From positions 1,798,001 through 1,862,000 of the forward strand of contig NZ_JACBZN010000001.1 in the NCBI RefSeq assembly GCF_013408555.1: 64,000 nt of DNA, given 5' to 3'. This document shows, in pieces, positions 17,347 through 25,483 of the stretch (within the stretch, counting starts at the first letter, position 1; every line of letters begins with the position of its first letter). The DNA is from Aeromicrobium tamlense. Its GTDB lineage: Bacteria > Actinomycetota > Actinomycetes > Propionibacteriales > Nocardioidaceae. Position numbers and translations under genes: made by a program. Below the pieces are notes generated by a model that saw only the letters and a program-made list of their open reading frames with translations, did no database searches and had not been told where the DNA came from.

Positions 17347-19026
17347 TCAGGCCTCGAGGACGATCGGGATGATCATCGGGCGCCGGCGCAGTCGACGACC
17401 CGCGAACGAGCCGATGACCCGTCGCATGACCTGCTGCAGGGCCGCCGCGTCGCGGGCGCCGTCGGCGATCGACTCCTCGAGCGCCGCCACGACCTTGGGC
17501 TGGATCTGGTCGAAGACCGAGTCGTCCTCGGCCAGACCGCGGGCATGGATCTCGGGGCCGCTGACGATCTTGCCCGTGACGGAGTCCACGACCGCGATGA
17601 CCGAGATGAAGCCCTCGGCGGCGAGCGTGCGGCGGTCCTTGAGCTCGGAGTCGGTCAGGTCGCCGATCGAGGAACCGTCGACGTAGACGTAGCCGACGTC
17701 GTAGGCACCGGCGATCTCGGCATGGCCGTCGATGAGGTCCACCGCGTAGCCGTCCTCGGCGATGATCGTGTTCGGCACGCCGGTCTGCGTCGCCAACGCG
17801 GCGTTGGCGTGCAGGTGCCGGATCTCGCCGTGCACCGGCATGACGTTCGAGGGCTGCACGATGTTGTAGCAGTAGAGCAGCTCGCCCGCGGACGCGTGGC
17901 CAGAGACGTGCACGAGGGCGTTGCCCTTGTGCACGACGTTCGCGCCGAGCTTGGTCAGTCCGTCGATGACGCGGTAGATCGCGTTCTCGTTGCCCGGGAT
18001 CAGCGACGAGGCGAGCAGGACGGTGTCGCCCGGCTCGAGGTGCACCTTGTCGTGCGTGCGGTTCGCGATGCGTGACAGGGCGGCCATCGGCTCTCCCTGC
18101 GAGCCGGTCGACATGAGCACCATCTTCTCGGGCGGAGCCGCGTCGATCTTGTCGACCACGACCCCGTCCGGAACGCTCAGATAGCCCAGCTCGCGCGCGA
18201 TCTGCATGTTGCGCACCATCGAACGGCCCACGTAGGCGACCTTGCGGTCGTGCTTCACGGCAGCGTCGAGCACCTGCTGGACACGGTGGATGTGCGAGGC
18301 GAACGAGGCCACGATGATGCGCTTCTTGCTGCGCGCGAACACGGCGTCGATCGCCGGAGTGATCTGCTTCTCGGCGGTCGTGAAGCCCGGCACCTCCGAG
18401 TTGGTGGAGTCGGTGAGGAACAGGTCGACGCCGGCCTCGCCGAGGCGCGCGAACGCGCGCAGGTCGGTGATGCGGCCGTCGAGCGGCAGCTGGTCCATCT
18501 TGAAGTCGCCGGTGTGCAGCGCGACGCCGGCGGCGGTCTTGATCGCCACCGCGAGGGCGTCGGGGATCGAGTGGTTCACCGCGACGAACTCACACGCGAA
18601 CGGGCCGAACTGCTCGACGTCGCCCTCGGACACGACGTGGGTGGGCACGTCCTTGAGGCGGTGCTCCTTGAGCTTGGGCGCCAGCAGGGCCAGCGTCAGC
18701 TTCGAGCCGATGACCGGAATGTTCCCGCGCTCGCGCAGCAGGTACGGGACGCCGCCGATGTGGTCCTCGTGACCGTGGGTCAGGACGAGGCCGACGATGT
18801 CGTCGAGGCGGTCACGGATCGGCGTGAAGTCCGGGAGGATCAGGTCGACGCCCGGGTGGTGCTCCTCGGGGAACAGCACGCCGCAGTCGACGATGAGCAA
18901 CTTGCCGTCGAACTCGAAGACCGTCATGTTGCGGCCGATCTCGCCCAGTCCTCCGAGGGGGACGACGCGCATGGCGCCCGGGGCGAGCGGCGGCGGGGTG
19001 GGCAGCTCGGTGTGCATGTGGGTCAC
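17347..19026 (-). CDS. rnj: Ribonuclease J
   Basis: A 559-residue metallo-beta-lactamase/beta-CASP ribonuclease with 5'-exonuclease and endonuclease activity in mRNA decay and rRNA maturation. The zinc motif is LTHGHEDHIGG (His84, His86, Asp88, His89); further ligands are in NHSIPDAL and LHTGDFKMD. Beta-CASP motifs include SGHASAGEL and MPVHGEIRHL. The C-terminal RNase J domain is present. GTG 19026 is used; an ATG (MHTELPTPPP) nine bases inside is possible. It lies 77 bases downstream of dapA, the usual actinobacterial pairing. Confidence 0.95.
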   Translation of the reverse strand: MTHMHTELPTPPPLAPGAMRVVPLGGLGEIGRNMTVFEFDGKLLIVDCGVLFPEEHHPGVDLILPDFTPIRDRLDDIVGLVLTHGHEDHIGGVPYLLRERGNIPVIGSKLTLALLAPKLKEHRLKDVPTHVVSEGDVEQFGPFACEFVAVNHSIPDALAVAIKTAAGVALHTGDFKMDQLPLDGRITDLRAFARLGEAGVDLFLTDSTNSEVPGFTTAEKQITPAIDAVFARSKKRIIVASFASHIHRVQQVLDAAVKHDRKVAYVGRSMVRNMQIARELGYLSVPDGVVVDKIDAAPPEKMVLMSTGSQGEPMAALSRIANRTHDKVHLEPGDTVLLASSLIPGNENAIYRVIDGLTKLGANVVHKGNALVHVSGHASAGELLYCYNIVQPSNVMPVHGEIRHLHANAALATQTGVPNTIIAEDGYAVDLIDGHAEIAGAYDVGYVYVDGSSIGDLTDSELKDRRTLAAEGFISVIAVVDSVTGKIVSGPEIHARGLAEDDSVFDQIQPKVVAALEESIADGARDAAALQQVMRRVIGSFAGRRLRRRPMIIPIVLEA

Positions 19027-19102
19027 GACGCGACCTCCGGGCGGAGAGCGGCGTTCTTCGGTGATGTCATGGGATTCCTTCGGTTGCGCACGCTGCTCCG
19101 GC

Positions 19103-20014
19103 TCACGCCAGGAGGCCTGCGTCCTTCAGTGCCGTGCGGATGACCTGGACCTGGGCGTCCGTCGCGGGCGTGAGCGGCAGTCGCACGCCTGCGTGGGGGA
19201 TGATCCCCATCTCGGTCAGGGCGACCTTGGTGGCGATGGCGCCCTGGGTCTGCCCCATGATCGCGTCGACGATCGGCAGCAGCTCGTCGTCGAGCTGGCG
19301 CGCCCGGACGAGGTCGCCGGCGTCGACGGCCTCGATCATCGCCTTGATGCGAGCGCCCGCCACGTGGGCGATGACGCTGACGACGCCGGCGGCGCCGATG
19401 GAGAACCACGGCAGGTTGACCGCGTCGTCGCCCGAGTAGAGGGCGAGGCGCGAGGTCGCGCGCAGGCGCGCCGCGCGCGCGAGGTCGCCGGTGGCGTCCT
19501 TCACGGCCAGGACCGTGCGTCGCGACTCGAGCTCGACGTACGTCTCCTCGGAGATTTCGACGCCGGTGCGGCCGGGGATGTCGTAGAGCATGATCGGCGT
19601 GTCACCGGCCGCGGCCGCGACCGCGTCGATGTTCGCGAGCAGCCCCGCCTGCGGCGGCTTGCTGTAGTACGGCGACACGACCAGCAGGCCGTGGGCGCCG
19701 ATGCGGACGGCCTGCTCGGCCAGCTCGACGGTGTGGCGGGTGTCGTTCGTGCCGACGCCGGCCACGATGGTGGCGCGGTCGCCGACCGCCTCGAGCACGG
19801 TGGCCAGCAGGCGGCCGTCCTCCTCACCCGTCGTGGTGGGCGACTCGCCGGTGGTGCCGGAGACGACGATGCCGTCGTTGCCGATCTCGACCAGGTGCGT
19901 CGCGAGCGCCGCGGCGGCGTCGAGGTCGAGGCCACCGTCCGGGGTGAACGGGGTGGCCATCGCAGTGAGGAGCCGGCCGAACGGCGCGGCCTCGGTCGCC
20001 AGCGGAGACGTCAT
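19103..20014 (-). CDS. dapA: 4-hydroxy-tetrahydrodipicolinate synthase
   Basis: A 303-residue TIM-barrel lyase that condenses pyruvate with aspartate semialdehyde, the first committed step to lysine and meso-diaminopimelate for the cell wall. Signature SGTTGESPTTTGEE, catalytic Tyr in VVSPYYSKPP, and the Schiff-base Lys in VLAVKDATGDL (about residue 172). Starts at ATG 20014 and is followed by rnj. dapB is also in this window at 24.7-25.5 kb, so two early steps of the pathway are near each other but separate. Confidence 0.95.
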   Translation of the reverse strand: MTSPLATEAAPFGRLLTAMATPFTPDGGLDLDAAAALATHLVEIGNDGIVVSGTTGESPTTTGEEDGRLLATVLEAVGDRATIVAGVGTNDTRHTVELAEQAVRIGAHGLLVVSPYYSKPPQAGLLANIDAVAAAAGDTPIMLYDIPGRTGVEISEETYVELESRRTVLAVKDATGDLARAARLRATSRLALYSGDDAVNLPWFSIGAAGVVSVIAHVAGARIKAMIEAVDAGDLVRARQLDDELLPIVDAIMGQTQGAIATKVALTEMGIIPHAGVRLPLTPATDAQVQVIRTALKDAGLLA

Positions 20015-20063
20015 GCTCCGAGGTTACCGTCACGGCGCCGGTGCCCTCGTGCAGGATGAGGCC

Positions 20064-20849
20064 GTGACCGACTTCTACCCGCACGACACCATCGCGACCC
20101 CCGACGGCTCCGGACGGCTGACCCTGGAGGTCACCGATCGCTGGAACACGCCGCTCGGCAAGCCCAACGGCGGGTGGGTGCTGGCGTCGATGCTGCGCAC
20201 GGCGATGGACCACGCCGACGTCGGCCGCCCCGTGGTGGCGGCCATCACCTACTTCGCCTCCCCCGAGGCCGGCACGATCGCCGACCTCACGGTCACCCCG
20301 GTGAAGCTGGGCCGCCGCGTGCAGACGGTCGACGTCGACCTGGCCTGCGACGGGCGACCGCTGGCACGGATGACCGCGAGCTTCGCGCGCGACCACCACG
20401 GTCCCACGCAGGAGCTGGGCGCCGCTCCCGAGCTGCCCGACCCCGGCACGCTGCCCGACCCGCGCGAGGTCGGCATGCCGCGCGACGGCCTGTTCGGGCG
20501 CGTCGAGTACCGGATGGCGCAGGCGCCGGGCTGGTCGGTCGGCCAGCCGTCGGGCGACCCCACCACCGACGTCTGGCAGCGCCTCGACGGCGGCACCGAG
20601 ATCGACTGGCCCGCCCTCGGCCTGCTGGTCGACGCCTGTCCGCCGCCCGTCATGGAGCTCGGCCCGCTCGTGTCGATGACCGTGCAGCTCACGGTGCACT
20701 TCCACCGGCTGCCCGAGCCCGGATCCTGGGTGGCGTCGCGGTTCAGCACCCGTCACCTCGCCGACGGGTTCCACGAGGAGGACGGCGAGCTGTGGGACGA
20801 CCAGGGCCGGCTCGTGGCCCAGTCGCGTCAGCTCGCGATCCTGCTCTGA
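20064..20849 (+). CDS. TesB-like acyl-CoA thioesterase family protein
   Basis: A 261-residue protein with two hotdog halves. The first half shows NTPLGKPNGGWVLASMLRTA followed by PVVAAITYFASPEAGTIADL. The second has VMELGPLVSMTVQLTVHFH and the closing GRLVAQSRQLAIL, which is the classic last strand of 4HBT_3/TesB-type thioesterases. The GTG at 20064 follows an AGGATGAGG stretch that can serve as a ribosome site. It is divergent from dapA with a short shared intergenic region of 49 bases and converges with the VOC gene. Substrate unknown. Confidence 0.8.
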   Translation: MTDFYPHDTIATPDGSGRLTLEVTDRWNTPLGKPNGGWVLASMLRTAMDHADVGRPVVAAITYFASPEAGTIADLTVTPVKLGRRVQTVDVDLACDGRPLARMTASFARDHHGPTQELGAAPELPDPGTLPDPREVGMPRDGLFGRVEYRMAQAPGWSVGQPSGDPTTDVWQRLDGGTEIDWPALGLLVDACPPPVMELGPLVSMTVQLTVHFHRLPEPGSWVASRFSTRHLADGFHEEDGELWDDQGRLVAQSRQLAILL

Positions 20850-20853
20850 CCCG

Positions 20854-21225
20854 TCAGCCGCCGGAGGTGTCGGTGGTGCCCTCGTAGAGACCGATGACGT
20901 TCCCGTCGGGGTCCTCGAAGATGGCCCACCAGCTCGTCTCGGAGATCGGCTGGCGCTCCATCACCACGCGGGCGCCGTGCTCGCGCGCCGTGGCCAGCAC
21001 CTCGTCGATCGAGTCGACCTCGACGTACGAGCGGGGCTGGGTGAAGCCGTCGGAGCGGGGCGCCAGTCCCCCGCCGCTGATCTCGTTGGGGGCCTGCCAC
21101 ATGGGGTAGCCCTCGTAGCCCGGGTACTCCTGGAACTTCCAGCCGAAGAGGGCGCCGTAGAACTCCTTCGCGCGCTCGTGGTCGGACGCGGGGATGTCGA
21201 TGTGCGTGATGTCGCCGTGTGCCAT
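20854..21225 (-). CDS. VOC family (glyoxalase/bleomycin resistance-like) protein
   Basis: A 123-residue single-module VOC protein. It opens with GDITHIDIPASDHERAKEFY, a His that is usually a metal ligand followed by the helix typical of the fold, and ends with a FEDPDGNVIGLYEG strand. The FGWKFQEYP segment is typical of actinobacterial glyoxalase-like proteins often linked to quinone or carotenoid contexts, but no pathway partner is nearby. Substrate unknown. It is the terminal gene of a minus-strand run after folA, with a 56-base gap. Confidence 0.82.
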   Translation of the reverse strand: MAHGDITHIDIPASDHERAKEFYGALFGWKFQEYPGYEGYPMWQAPNEISGGGLAPRSDGFTQPRSYVEVDSIDEVLATAREHGARVVMERQPISETSWWAIFEDPDGNVIGLYEGTTDTSGG

Positions 21226-21281
21226 GGCTGACTCCTGTCCTCCCGGCCAGTGTCGGACGGCGACGGGCTCACGACAAGGGG

Positions 21282-21770
21282 TCAGCGACGGGCGTACGTG
21301 GCGATCTCGTAGTCGGGCGTCCCGGCGTGCCGCTCGCGTTCGACCTCGGTCCAGCGGTCGGGGTCGATCGGCGCGAAGAACGTGTCACCGGGCGGGCTCA
21401 GCGGCACGTGCGTGACCACCATCGAGTCGACCAGGTCGCGCTCGAGGGCCTCGCCGAAGACGGCCGCACCGCCGATGAGGAAGACCTGGTCGTCGAGCTC
21501 GCGCGCCCGCGCCAGCGCGGTGTCGAGGTCGCCCGCGACGATCACGCCGGGGTCGCCCGGGTCCCAGCCCGCACGACGGGTGAGCACGATCGAGGTGCGA
21601 CCCGGCAGCGGCCGCCCGATCGACTCGTACGTGGCGCGACCCATGACGATCGGGTGCCCCCACGTGAGCTCCTTGAACTGGCGCATGTCGCCCGTGCGGG
21701 GCCAGGGCATGCCGCCCTCGAACCCGATGACGCCGTTCTCCCCGACCGCCACCGCCACCGTGACCGTCAT
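21282..21770 (-). CDS. folA: Dihydrofolate reductase
   Basis: A 162-residue NADPH-dependent reductase that regenerates tetrahydrofolate after thymidylate synthesis. Motifs: VAVGENGVIGFEGGMPWPR (with the Met20-loop region), the substrate-helix residues GDMRQFKEL, and the cofactor site IVMGRATYESIGRPLPGRT. GGAAVFGEAL is the second cofactor motif. The gene starts four bases after the thyA stop, so thyA-folA form a standard operon. Confidence 0.95.
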   Translation of the reverse strand: MTVTVAVAVGENGVIGFEGGMPWPRTGDMRQFKELTWGHPIVMGRATYESIGRPLPGRTSIVLTRRAGWDPGDPGVIVAGDLDTALARARELDDQVFLIGGAAVFGEALERDLVDSMVVTHVPLSPPGDTFFAPIDPDRWTEVERERHAGTPDYEIATYARR

Positions 21771-21773
21771 GCG

Positions 21774-22568
21774 TCAGACCGCGATCGGCGCCTTGATGGC
21801 GGGGTGCGACCGGTAGCCCTCGATCGTGATCGAGTCGAGCGTGAAGTCGTCGATGTCCGTGACGGACGGGTCGAGCCGCAGCGTGGGCAGCGGCAGCGGA
21901 TCACGGGTGAGCTGCTCGCGCGCCTGGTCGAGGTGATTGACGTAGAGGTGGCAGTCGCCACCGGTCCAGATGAACTCGCCGACCTCGAGGCCGGTGACCT
22001 GGGCGACCATCTGCGTGAGCAGCGCGTAGGAGGCGATGTTGAACGGGACGCCGAGGAAGACGTCGGCAGACCGCTGGTAGAGCTGGCAGCTGAGCTTCCC
22101 GTCGGCGACGTAGAACTGGAAGAACGCGTGGCACGGCGCCAGCGCCATGGCGTCGAGGTCGGCCACGTTCCAGGCGCTGACGATGTGGCGGCGCGAGTTC
22201 GGATCGGCCTTCAGCGCGGCGATGACCGCCTGCAGCTGGTCGAGGTGGCGGCCGTCCGGCGCGGGCCAGGACCGCCACTGGTAGCCGTAGATCGGACCGA
22301 GGTCGCCGTTGGCGTCGGCCCACTCGTCCCAGATCGTGACGCCGTTGTCGCGCAGGTACTGCGTGTTGGTGTCGCCGGCGATGAACCACAGGAGCTCGGC
22401 GACGACGCTCTTGAGGTGCACCTTCTTGGTCGTGACGACCGGGAAGCCCTCGGCGAGGTCGAAGCGCATCTGGTGCCCGAAGACGCTGCGGGTGCCGGTG
22501 CCGGTGCGGTCGCCCTTGGCCACTCCCTCGTCGAGGATCCGGCGGACGAGATCGAGGTAGGCCTGCAT
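21774..22568 (-). CDS. thyA: Thymidylate synthase ThyA
   Basis: A 264-residue enzyme that methylates dUMP with methylene-tetrahydrofolate. The nucleophile is Cys146 in [12 protein letters not shown], and the [29 protein letters not shown] and RSHPAIKAP segments form the nucleotide and folate sites. RRHIVSAWN supplies the phosphate-binding arginines. Length and catalytic number are the same as E. coli ThyA. It leads the thyA-folA pair. Confidence 0.97.
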   Translation of the reverse strand: MQAYLDLVRRILDEGVAKGDRTGTGTRSVFGHQMRFDLAEGFPVVTTKKVHLKSVVAELLWFIAGDTNTQYLRDNGVTIWDEWADANGDLGPIYGYQWRSWPAPDGRHLDQLQAVIAALKADPNSRRHIVSAWNVADLDAMALAPCHAFFQFYVADGKLSCQLYQRSADVFLGVPFNIASYALLTQMVAQVTGLEVGEFIWTGGDCHLYVNHLDQAREQLTRDPLPLPTLRLDPSVTDIDDFTLDSITIEGYRSHPAIKAPIAV

Positions 22569-22628
22569 GTCGGCAGACTAGCAACGCGCCCCGACGTTCC
22601 GTCCGAACGCCGTGAGATACTGACCCGC

Positions 22629-23117
22629 GTGCCGGAACCCACTGCGCCGAGTCCTGCGGACGTGAGGCGATTCGTCGCCCTCCAGCTCGGTGTCACCGCC
22701 CTGTTCGCCGCCCTCGTGCTCGTCGTCTTCGGCGGCGGTGACGAGCCCGCGGCCCGCTGGTGGGTCGCGCTGGCGCTCTTCGCGCTGGTCCTCGTGGCGG
22801 GCGCCTGGGTGGCCCGCTCGTGGTCGCGTCCCGCGCCCCTGGCCGCCGACGACCCCGATCCGCGCGACACCGCGCTGCGCCGGCTGTCCTCGCACATCGC
22901 CCGGGCGTTCCTCGTCCTCGAGATCCCCCTCGTCATCTCGGCCGTCCTCGGTCTCGCCGGACTGATCGGCGGCGGCGTCATGCTCGTCACCGTCGTCGCG
23001 GCGCTCGCCGCCCTCGTCTTCGGCACCTGGCCCACCCGTCGCAACGTCGACCGCTTCGCCGCGGCCCTCGAGCAGGGCGGCGCCTCCTCCGGACTGCGAG
23101 AGGCGTTCTCGCGATGA
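22629..23117 (+). CDS. Small membrane protein of unknown function
   Basis: A 162-residue protein with four hydrophobic segments in two pairs: LQLGVTALFAALVLVVFGGG and WWVALALFALVLVAGAWVA, then AFLVLEIPLVISAVLGLAGL and GVMLVTVVAALAALVFGTWP. A cytoplasmic Arg/Asp-rich loop separates them. I do not recognise a family. The GTG at 22629 follows a 60-base gap from the divergent thyA. Its stop overlaps, as ATGA, a 28-codon frame at 23114 and is therefore linked to the acetyltransferase and azlCD genes downstream. Confidence 0.7.
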   Translation: MPEPTAPSPADVRRFVALQLGVTALFAALVLVVFGGGDEPAARWWVALALFALVLVAGAWVARSWSRPAPLAADDPDPRDTALRRLSSHIARAFLVLEIPLVISAVLGLAGLIGGGVMLVTVVAALAALVFGTWPTRRNVDRFAAALEQGGASSGLREAFSR

Positions 23118-23200
23118 GCGAGCGCCAGCGAGCGAACCATTCCATGCGTCGAGTCGGGCCATCGCCCTACCGTGGCTTGTCCAAGGCGGTGGCTCGATGA
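23114..23200 (+). repeat. 84-bp intergenic cassette with a coupled 28-codon ORF (dispersed-repeat candidate)
   Basis: Between the membrane-protein gene and the acetyltransferase gene lies an 84-base insert whose two ends carry the same CGATGAG/CGCGATGAG-type junction. An ATG at 23114 overlaps the upstream stop (ATGA), and its own TGA overlaps the next ATG (ATGA). The product starts MSERQRAN and ends SKAVAR; it is basic. The left part, GAGCGAGCGCCAGCGAGCGA, is repetitive. GAGCGAGCGnAGCGAGCGAACC-like sequences occur at many gene ends in related actinobacteria (recalled). I regard this more as a repeat element than as a true gene. Confidence 0.5.
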
Positions 23201-23727
23201 GTGCTGACGTCTCCGTGCGGCTGGCGTGGCCGGACGACGCGGCGCGGATCGCGGCGGTCCAGCGCGCCCACTGGGAGCGCGCGTACGGCGAGGTCGTCGA
23301 CCCGGCCGAGCTCGACGCGCTCGACACCGATGAGATGGCGCAGCGGTGGGCGCAGCTCATCACCGCGCCCCGTGACGCGCGCATGCGCACCCTCGTCGCG
23401 CTGGAGCGCGCCACGGTGCGCGGCTTCGCCCTGGTGCACCCGTGCCACGACCCTGACGCCGACCAGGTGCGCGACGCCGAGATCGGCGAGTTCGTCGTCG
23501 ACGCCGAGCACCTCGGCCAGGGCCACGGCTCGCGCCTCCTGCACGCGTGCGTCGACACCGTGCGCGCCGACGGCTTCAGCCGCGCGGTGTGGTGGGTCTC
23601 CCCCGCCGACGACGCCCTGCGGGCGTGGCTGCTCGACGCCGGGTGGGCCGCCGACGGAGCCCATCGCGAGTTCGCCGGCGCCACCGGCCCACTCAAGCAG
23701 GTTCGACTCCACACCACGCTGACGTGA
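23197..23727 (+). CDS. GNAT family N-acetyltransferase
   Basis: A 176-residue acetyltransferase. The N-terminal VRLAWPDDAARIAAVQRAHW, the central IGEFVVDAEHLGQGHGSRLL with the acetyl-CoA loop (LGQGHGSR), and the C-terminal segment GFSRAVWWVSPADDALRAWL show the GNAT fold. Its ATG overlaps the 28-codon frame upstream and its stop overlaps azlC (GTGA), so it is part of a coupled run. Substrate unknown; many such genes next to amino acid exporters act on small metabolites, but this is speculation. Confidence 0.85.
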   Translation: MSADVSVRLAWPDDAARIAAVQRAHWERAYGEVVDPAELDALDTDEMAQRWAQLITAPRDARMRTLVALERATVRGFALVHPCHDPDADQVRDAEIGEFVVDAEHLGQGHGSRLLHACVDTVRADGFSRAVWWVSPADDALRAWLLDAGWAADGAHREFAGATGPLKQVRLHTTLT

Positions 23728-24416
23728 GCGACGAGACCAGCGACCGGCAGGTCGTCGCCGACTCCCTCGGCGTGGGGATCGGCGTCGGGCTCTACGGCGT
23801 CTCCTTCGGCGCGCTCGCCACCACGAGCGGCCTGTCCGTGCTGCAGGCGTGTGCGCTGTCGCTGCTGGCGTTCACGGGCGCGTCGCAGTTCGCCTTCCTC
23901 GGCGTGGTCGCGGCGGGCGGCGCCCCGCTCACGGGCGCGCTGACCGCGGTGCTGCTGGGCGTGCGCAACACCTTCTACGGCATCACGCTGGCGCCGATCC
24001 TGCGGGTCAAGGGCCTGAGACGGCTGGGCACGGCCCACGTGGTGATCGACGAGTCCACCGCGATGTCGGTCGTGCGCGACGACCCGCGCCAGGCCCGGCT
24101 GGGCTTCTACTGGACCGGACTGTCGATCTTCGCGGTCTGGAACCTCATGACCCTCGTCGGCGCCGTGGCGGGCGAGCGGATCGGCGACCCACGCGCCATC
24201 GGACTCGACGCCGCGGTCGCCGCCGCGTTCCTGGGCCTGCTGTGGCCGCGACTGGACTCCACGGCCGCCCGGCTGCTGGCGCTGCTGGCCGCCGCCGTGG
24301 CCCTCGGGCTCGTGCCCTTCACCCCTCCGGGCGCCCCGATCATCATCGGCGGCGTCGTCGCCGTGCTCGTCGGCCTGACGTTCGTCCCCACCACCGCGCG
24401 AGGCGCCGATGACTGA
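23724..24416 (+). CDS. azlC: AzlC family branched-chain amino acid exporter subunit
   Basis: A 230-residue membrane protein with about seven hydrophobic segments. The AzlC signature FTGASQFAFLGVVAAGGAP and the VLLGVRNTFYGITLAPIL region are clear. AzlC pairs with AzlD to export branched-chain amino acids (BrnFE in Corynebacterium). GTG 23724 overlaps the acetyltransferase stop. azlD overlaps its 3' end by eight bases. Confidence 0.9.
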   Translation: MSDETSDRQVVADSLGVGIGVGLYGVSFGALATTSGLSVLQACALSLLAFTGASQFAFLGVVAAGGAPLTGALTAVLLGVRNTFYGITLAPILRVKGLRRLGTAHVVIDESTAMSVVRDDPRQARLGFYWTGLSIFAVWNLMTLVGAVAGERIGDPRAIGLDAAVAAAFLGLLWPRLDSTAARLLALLAAAVALGLVPFTPPGAPIIIGGVVAVLVGLTFVPTTARGADD

Positions 24417-24720
24417 GATCTGGTGGGGCGTGCTGGCCGTCGCCGTCGGCTGTTACGCGCTGAAGCTGCTGGGCCTCTCGGTTCCCGAGCGCGTGCTGGA
24501 GCACCCGCTCACCGTGCGCGCGGCGGCATTCATCCCGGTGGGGCTGCTCGCGGCACTGGTCGCCGTGCAGGGGTTCAGCACGGGCTCCGAGGTCGTGGTG
24601 GACGCCCGCGTCGTCGGTCTCGGCGTCGCCGCCGTGCTGCTGTGGCGCAAGGTGCCGTTCCTGCCGATGCTCATCGCCGCGGCCGCGGCGACCGCGCTCG
24701 TGCGACTCGTCGCCGGCTGA
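24409..24720 (+). CDS. azlD: AzlD family exporter subunit
   Basis: A 103-residue membrane protein with four short hydrophobic segments (WWGVLAVAVGCYALKLLGL, AAAFIPVGLLAALVAVQGF, GVAAVLLWRKVPFLPMLIAA). The RAAAFIPVGLLAALV and WRKVPFLP motifs are typical of AzlD, the small subunit partner of AzlC. Start is ATG 24409, overlapping azlC by 8 bases. It converges with dapB with a 6-base gap; no terminator hairpin was found between them. Confidence 0.88.
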   Translation: MTEIWWGVLAVAVGCYALKLLGLSVPERVLEHPLTVRAAAFIPVGLLAALVAVQGFSTGSEVVVDARVVGLGVAAVLLWRKVPFLPMLIAAAAATALVRLVAG

Positions 24721-24726
24721 GCGGCC

Positions 24727-25473
24727 TCACTCCAGGCCGAGCACCTCGTCGAGCCCCACCGTGACGCCGGGGTGCGACGGGATCCAGCGGAGCGCGGCGA
24801 CCACGCCGGGCATGAACGACTCACGGCTCGACGAGTCGTGGCGGATGCTGAAGATCTCGCCGGGGTCGCCCAGCACGACCTCCTGCGAGGCGATGAAGCC
24901 CCGCGCGCGGACCGCGTGCACGGGAATGCCCTCGACCTTGGCGCCGCGGGCCCCGTCGGGGTCGGTGGTGGTGGCGTCGGGCAGCGGGTCCGACCCGGCG
25001 TCGCGTCGCGCCTGCGCGATGACCTCGGCCGTGCGGACCGCCGTGCCCGACGGCGCGTCGACCTTGTCGGGGTGGTGCATCTCGATGACCTCGACCGACT
25101 CGAAGAAGGGCGCCGCCTGCGCCGCGAAGCGCATCATCAGCACGGCGCCGATCGAGAAGTTCGGGACGACGATGACGCCGACGCCCGACCGCCCGTCGAC
25201 GAGCTCGCGCAGCCGTGCCACCTGGTCGTCCCCGAAGCCCGAGGTGCCGATGACGACGTGGATGCCGCGCTCGAGGCACCAGCGCGCCTGGTCGAAGGCG
25301 ACGTCGGGCGTCGTGAAGACGAGCACGGCCTCCGCGTCCGCCTCGACGACGGCCTCGAGGTCGTCGCCCACGTCGATGCCGGCCACCAGGTCGAGCCCTT
25401 CGGCCGCCTCGATCGCCGCCGCCGACGTCGATCCCATCCGGCCCTTCGCACCCAGCACCGCCACGCGTGTCAT
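24727..25473 (-). CDS. dapB: 4-hydroxy-tetrahydrodipicolinate reductase
   Basis: A 248-residue NAD(P)H-dependent reductase, second step after DapA toward lysine and diaminopimelate. Rossmann motif VAVLGAKGRMGS, the central VVIGTSGFG, and the catalytic/substrate motif EMHHPDKVDAPSGTA (with His-His and Lys) are present. The C-terminus has SREVVLGD-like hydrophobic strands (ASQEVVLGDPGEIFSI). It starts 10 bases from the stop of the msiK-like gene on the same strand, so it may also be read from the ceb operon. Confidence 0.95.
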   Translation of the reverse strand: MTRVAVLGAKGRMGSTSAAAIEAAEGLDLVAGIDVGDDLEAVVEADAEAVLVFTTPDVAFDQARWCLERGIHVVIGTSGFGDDQVARLRELVDGRSGVGVIVVPNFSIGAVLMMRFAAQAAPFFESVEVIEMHHPDKVDAPSGTAVRTAEVIAQARRDAGSDPLPDATTTDPDGARGAKVEGIPVHAVRARGFIASQEVVLGDPGEIFSIRHDSSSRESFMPGVVAALRWIPSHPGVTVGLDEVLGLE

Positions 25474-25483
25474 GGCCCCGATG

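Noticed and set aside
14377..18075. A 1232-codon open frame on the plus strand opposite ftsK, the CbiX-like gene and rnj
   Set aside because: It is antisense to three well-supported genes, is extremely Arg/Asp/Val/Ala/Gly-rich and has no domain; GC-rich coding DNA makes such long shadow frames.
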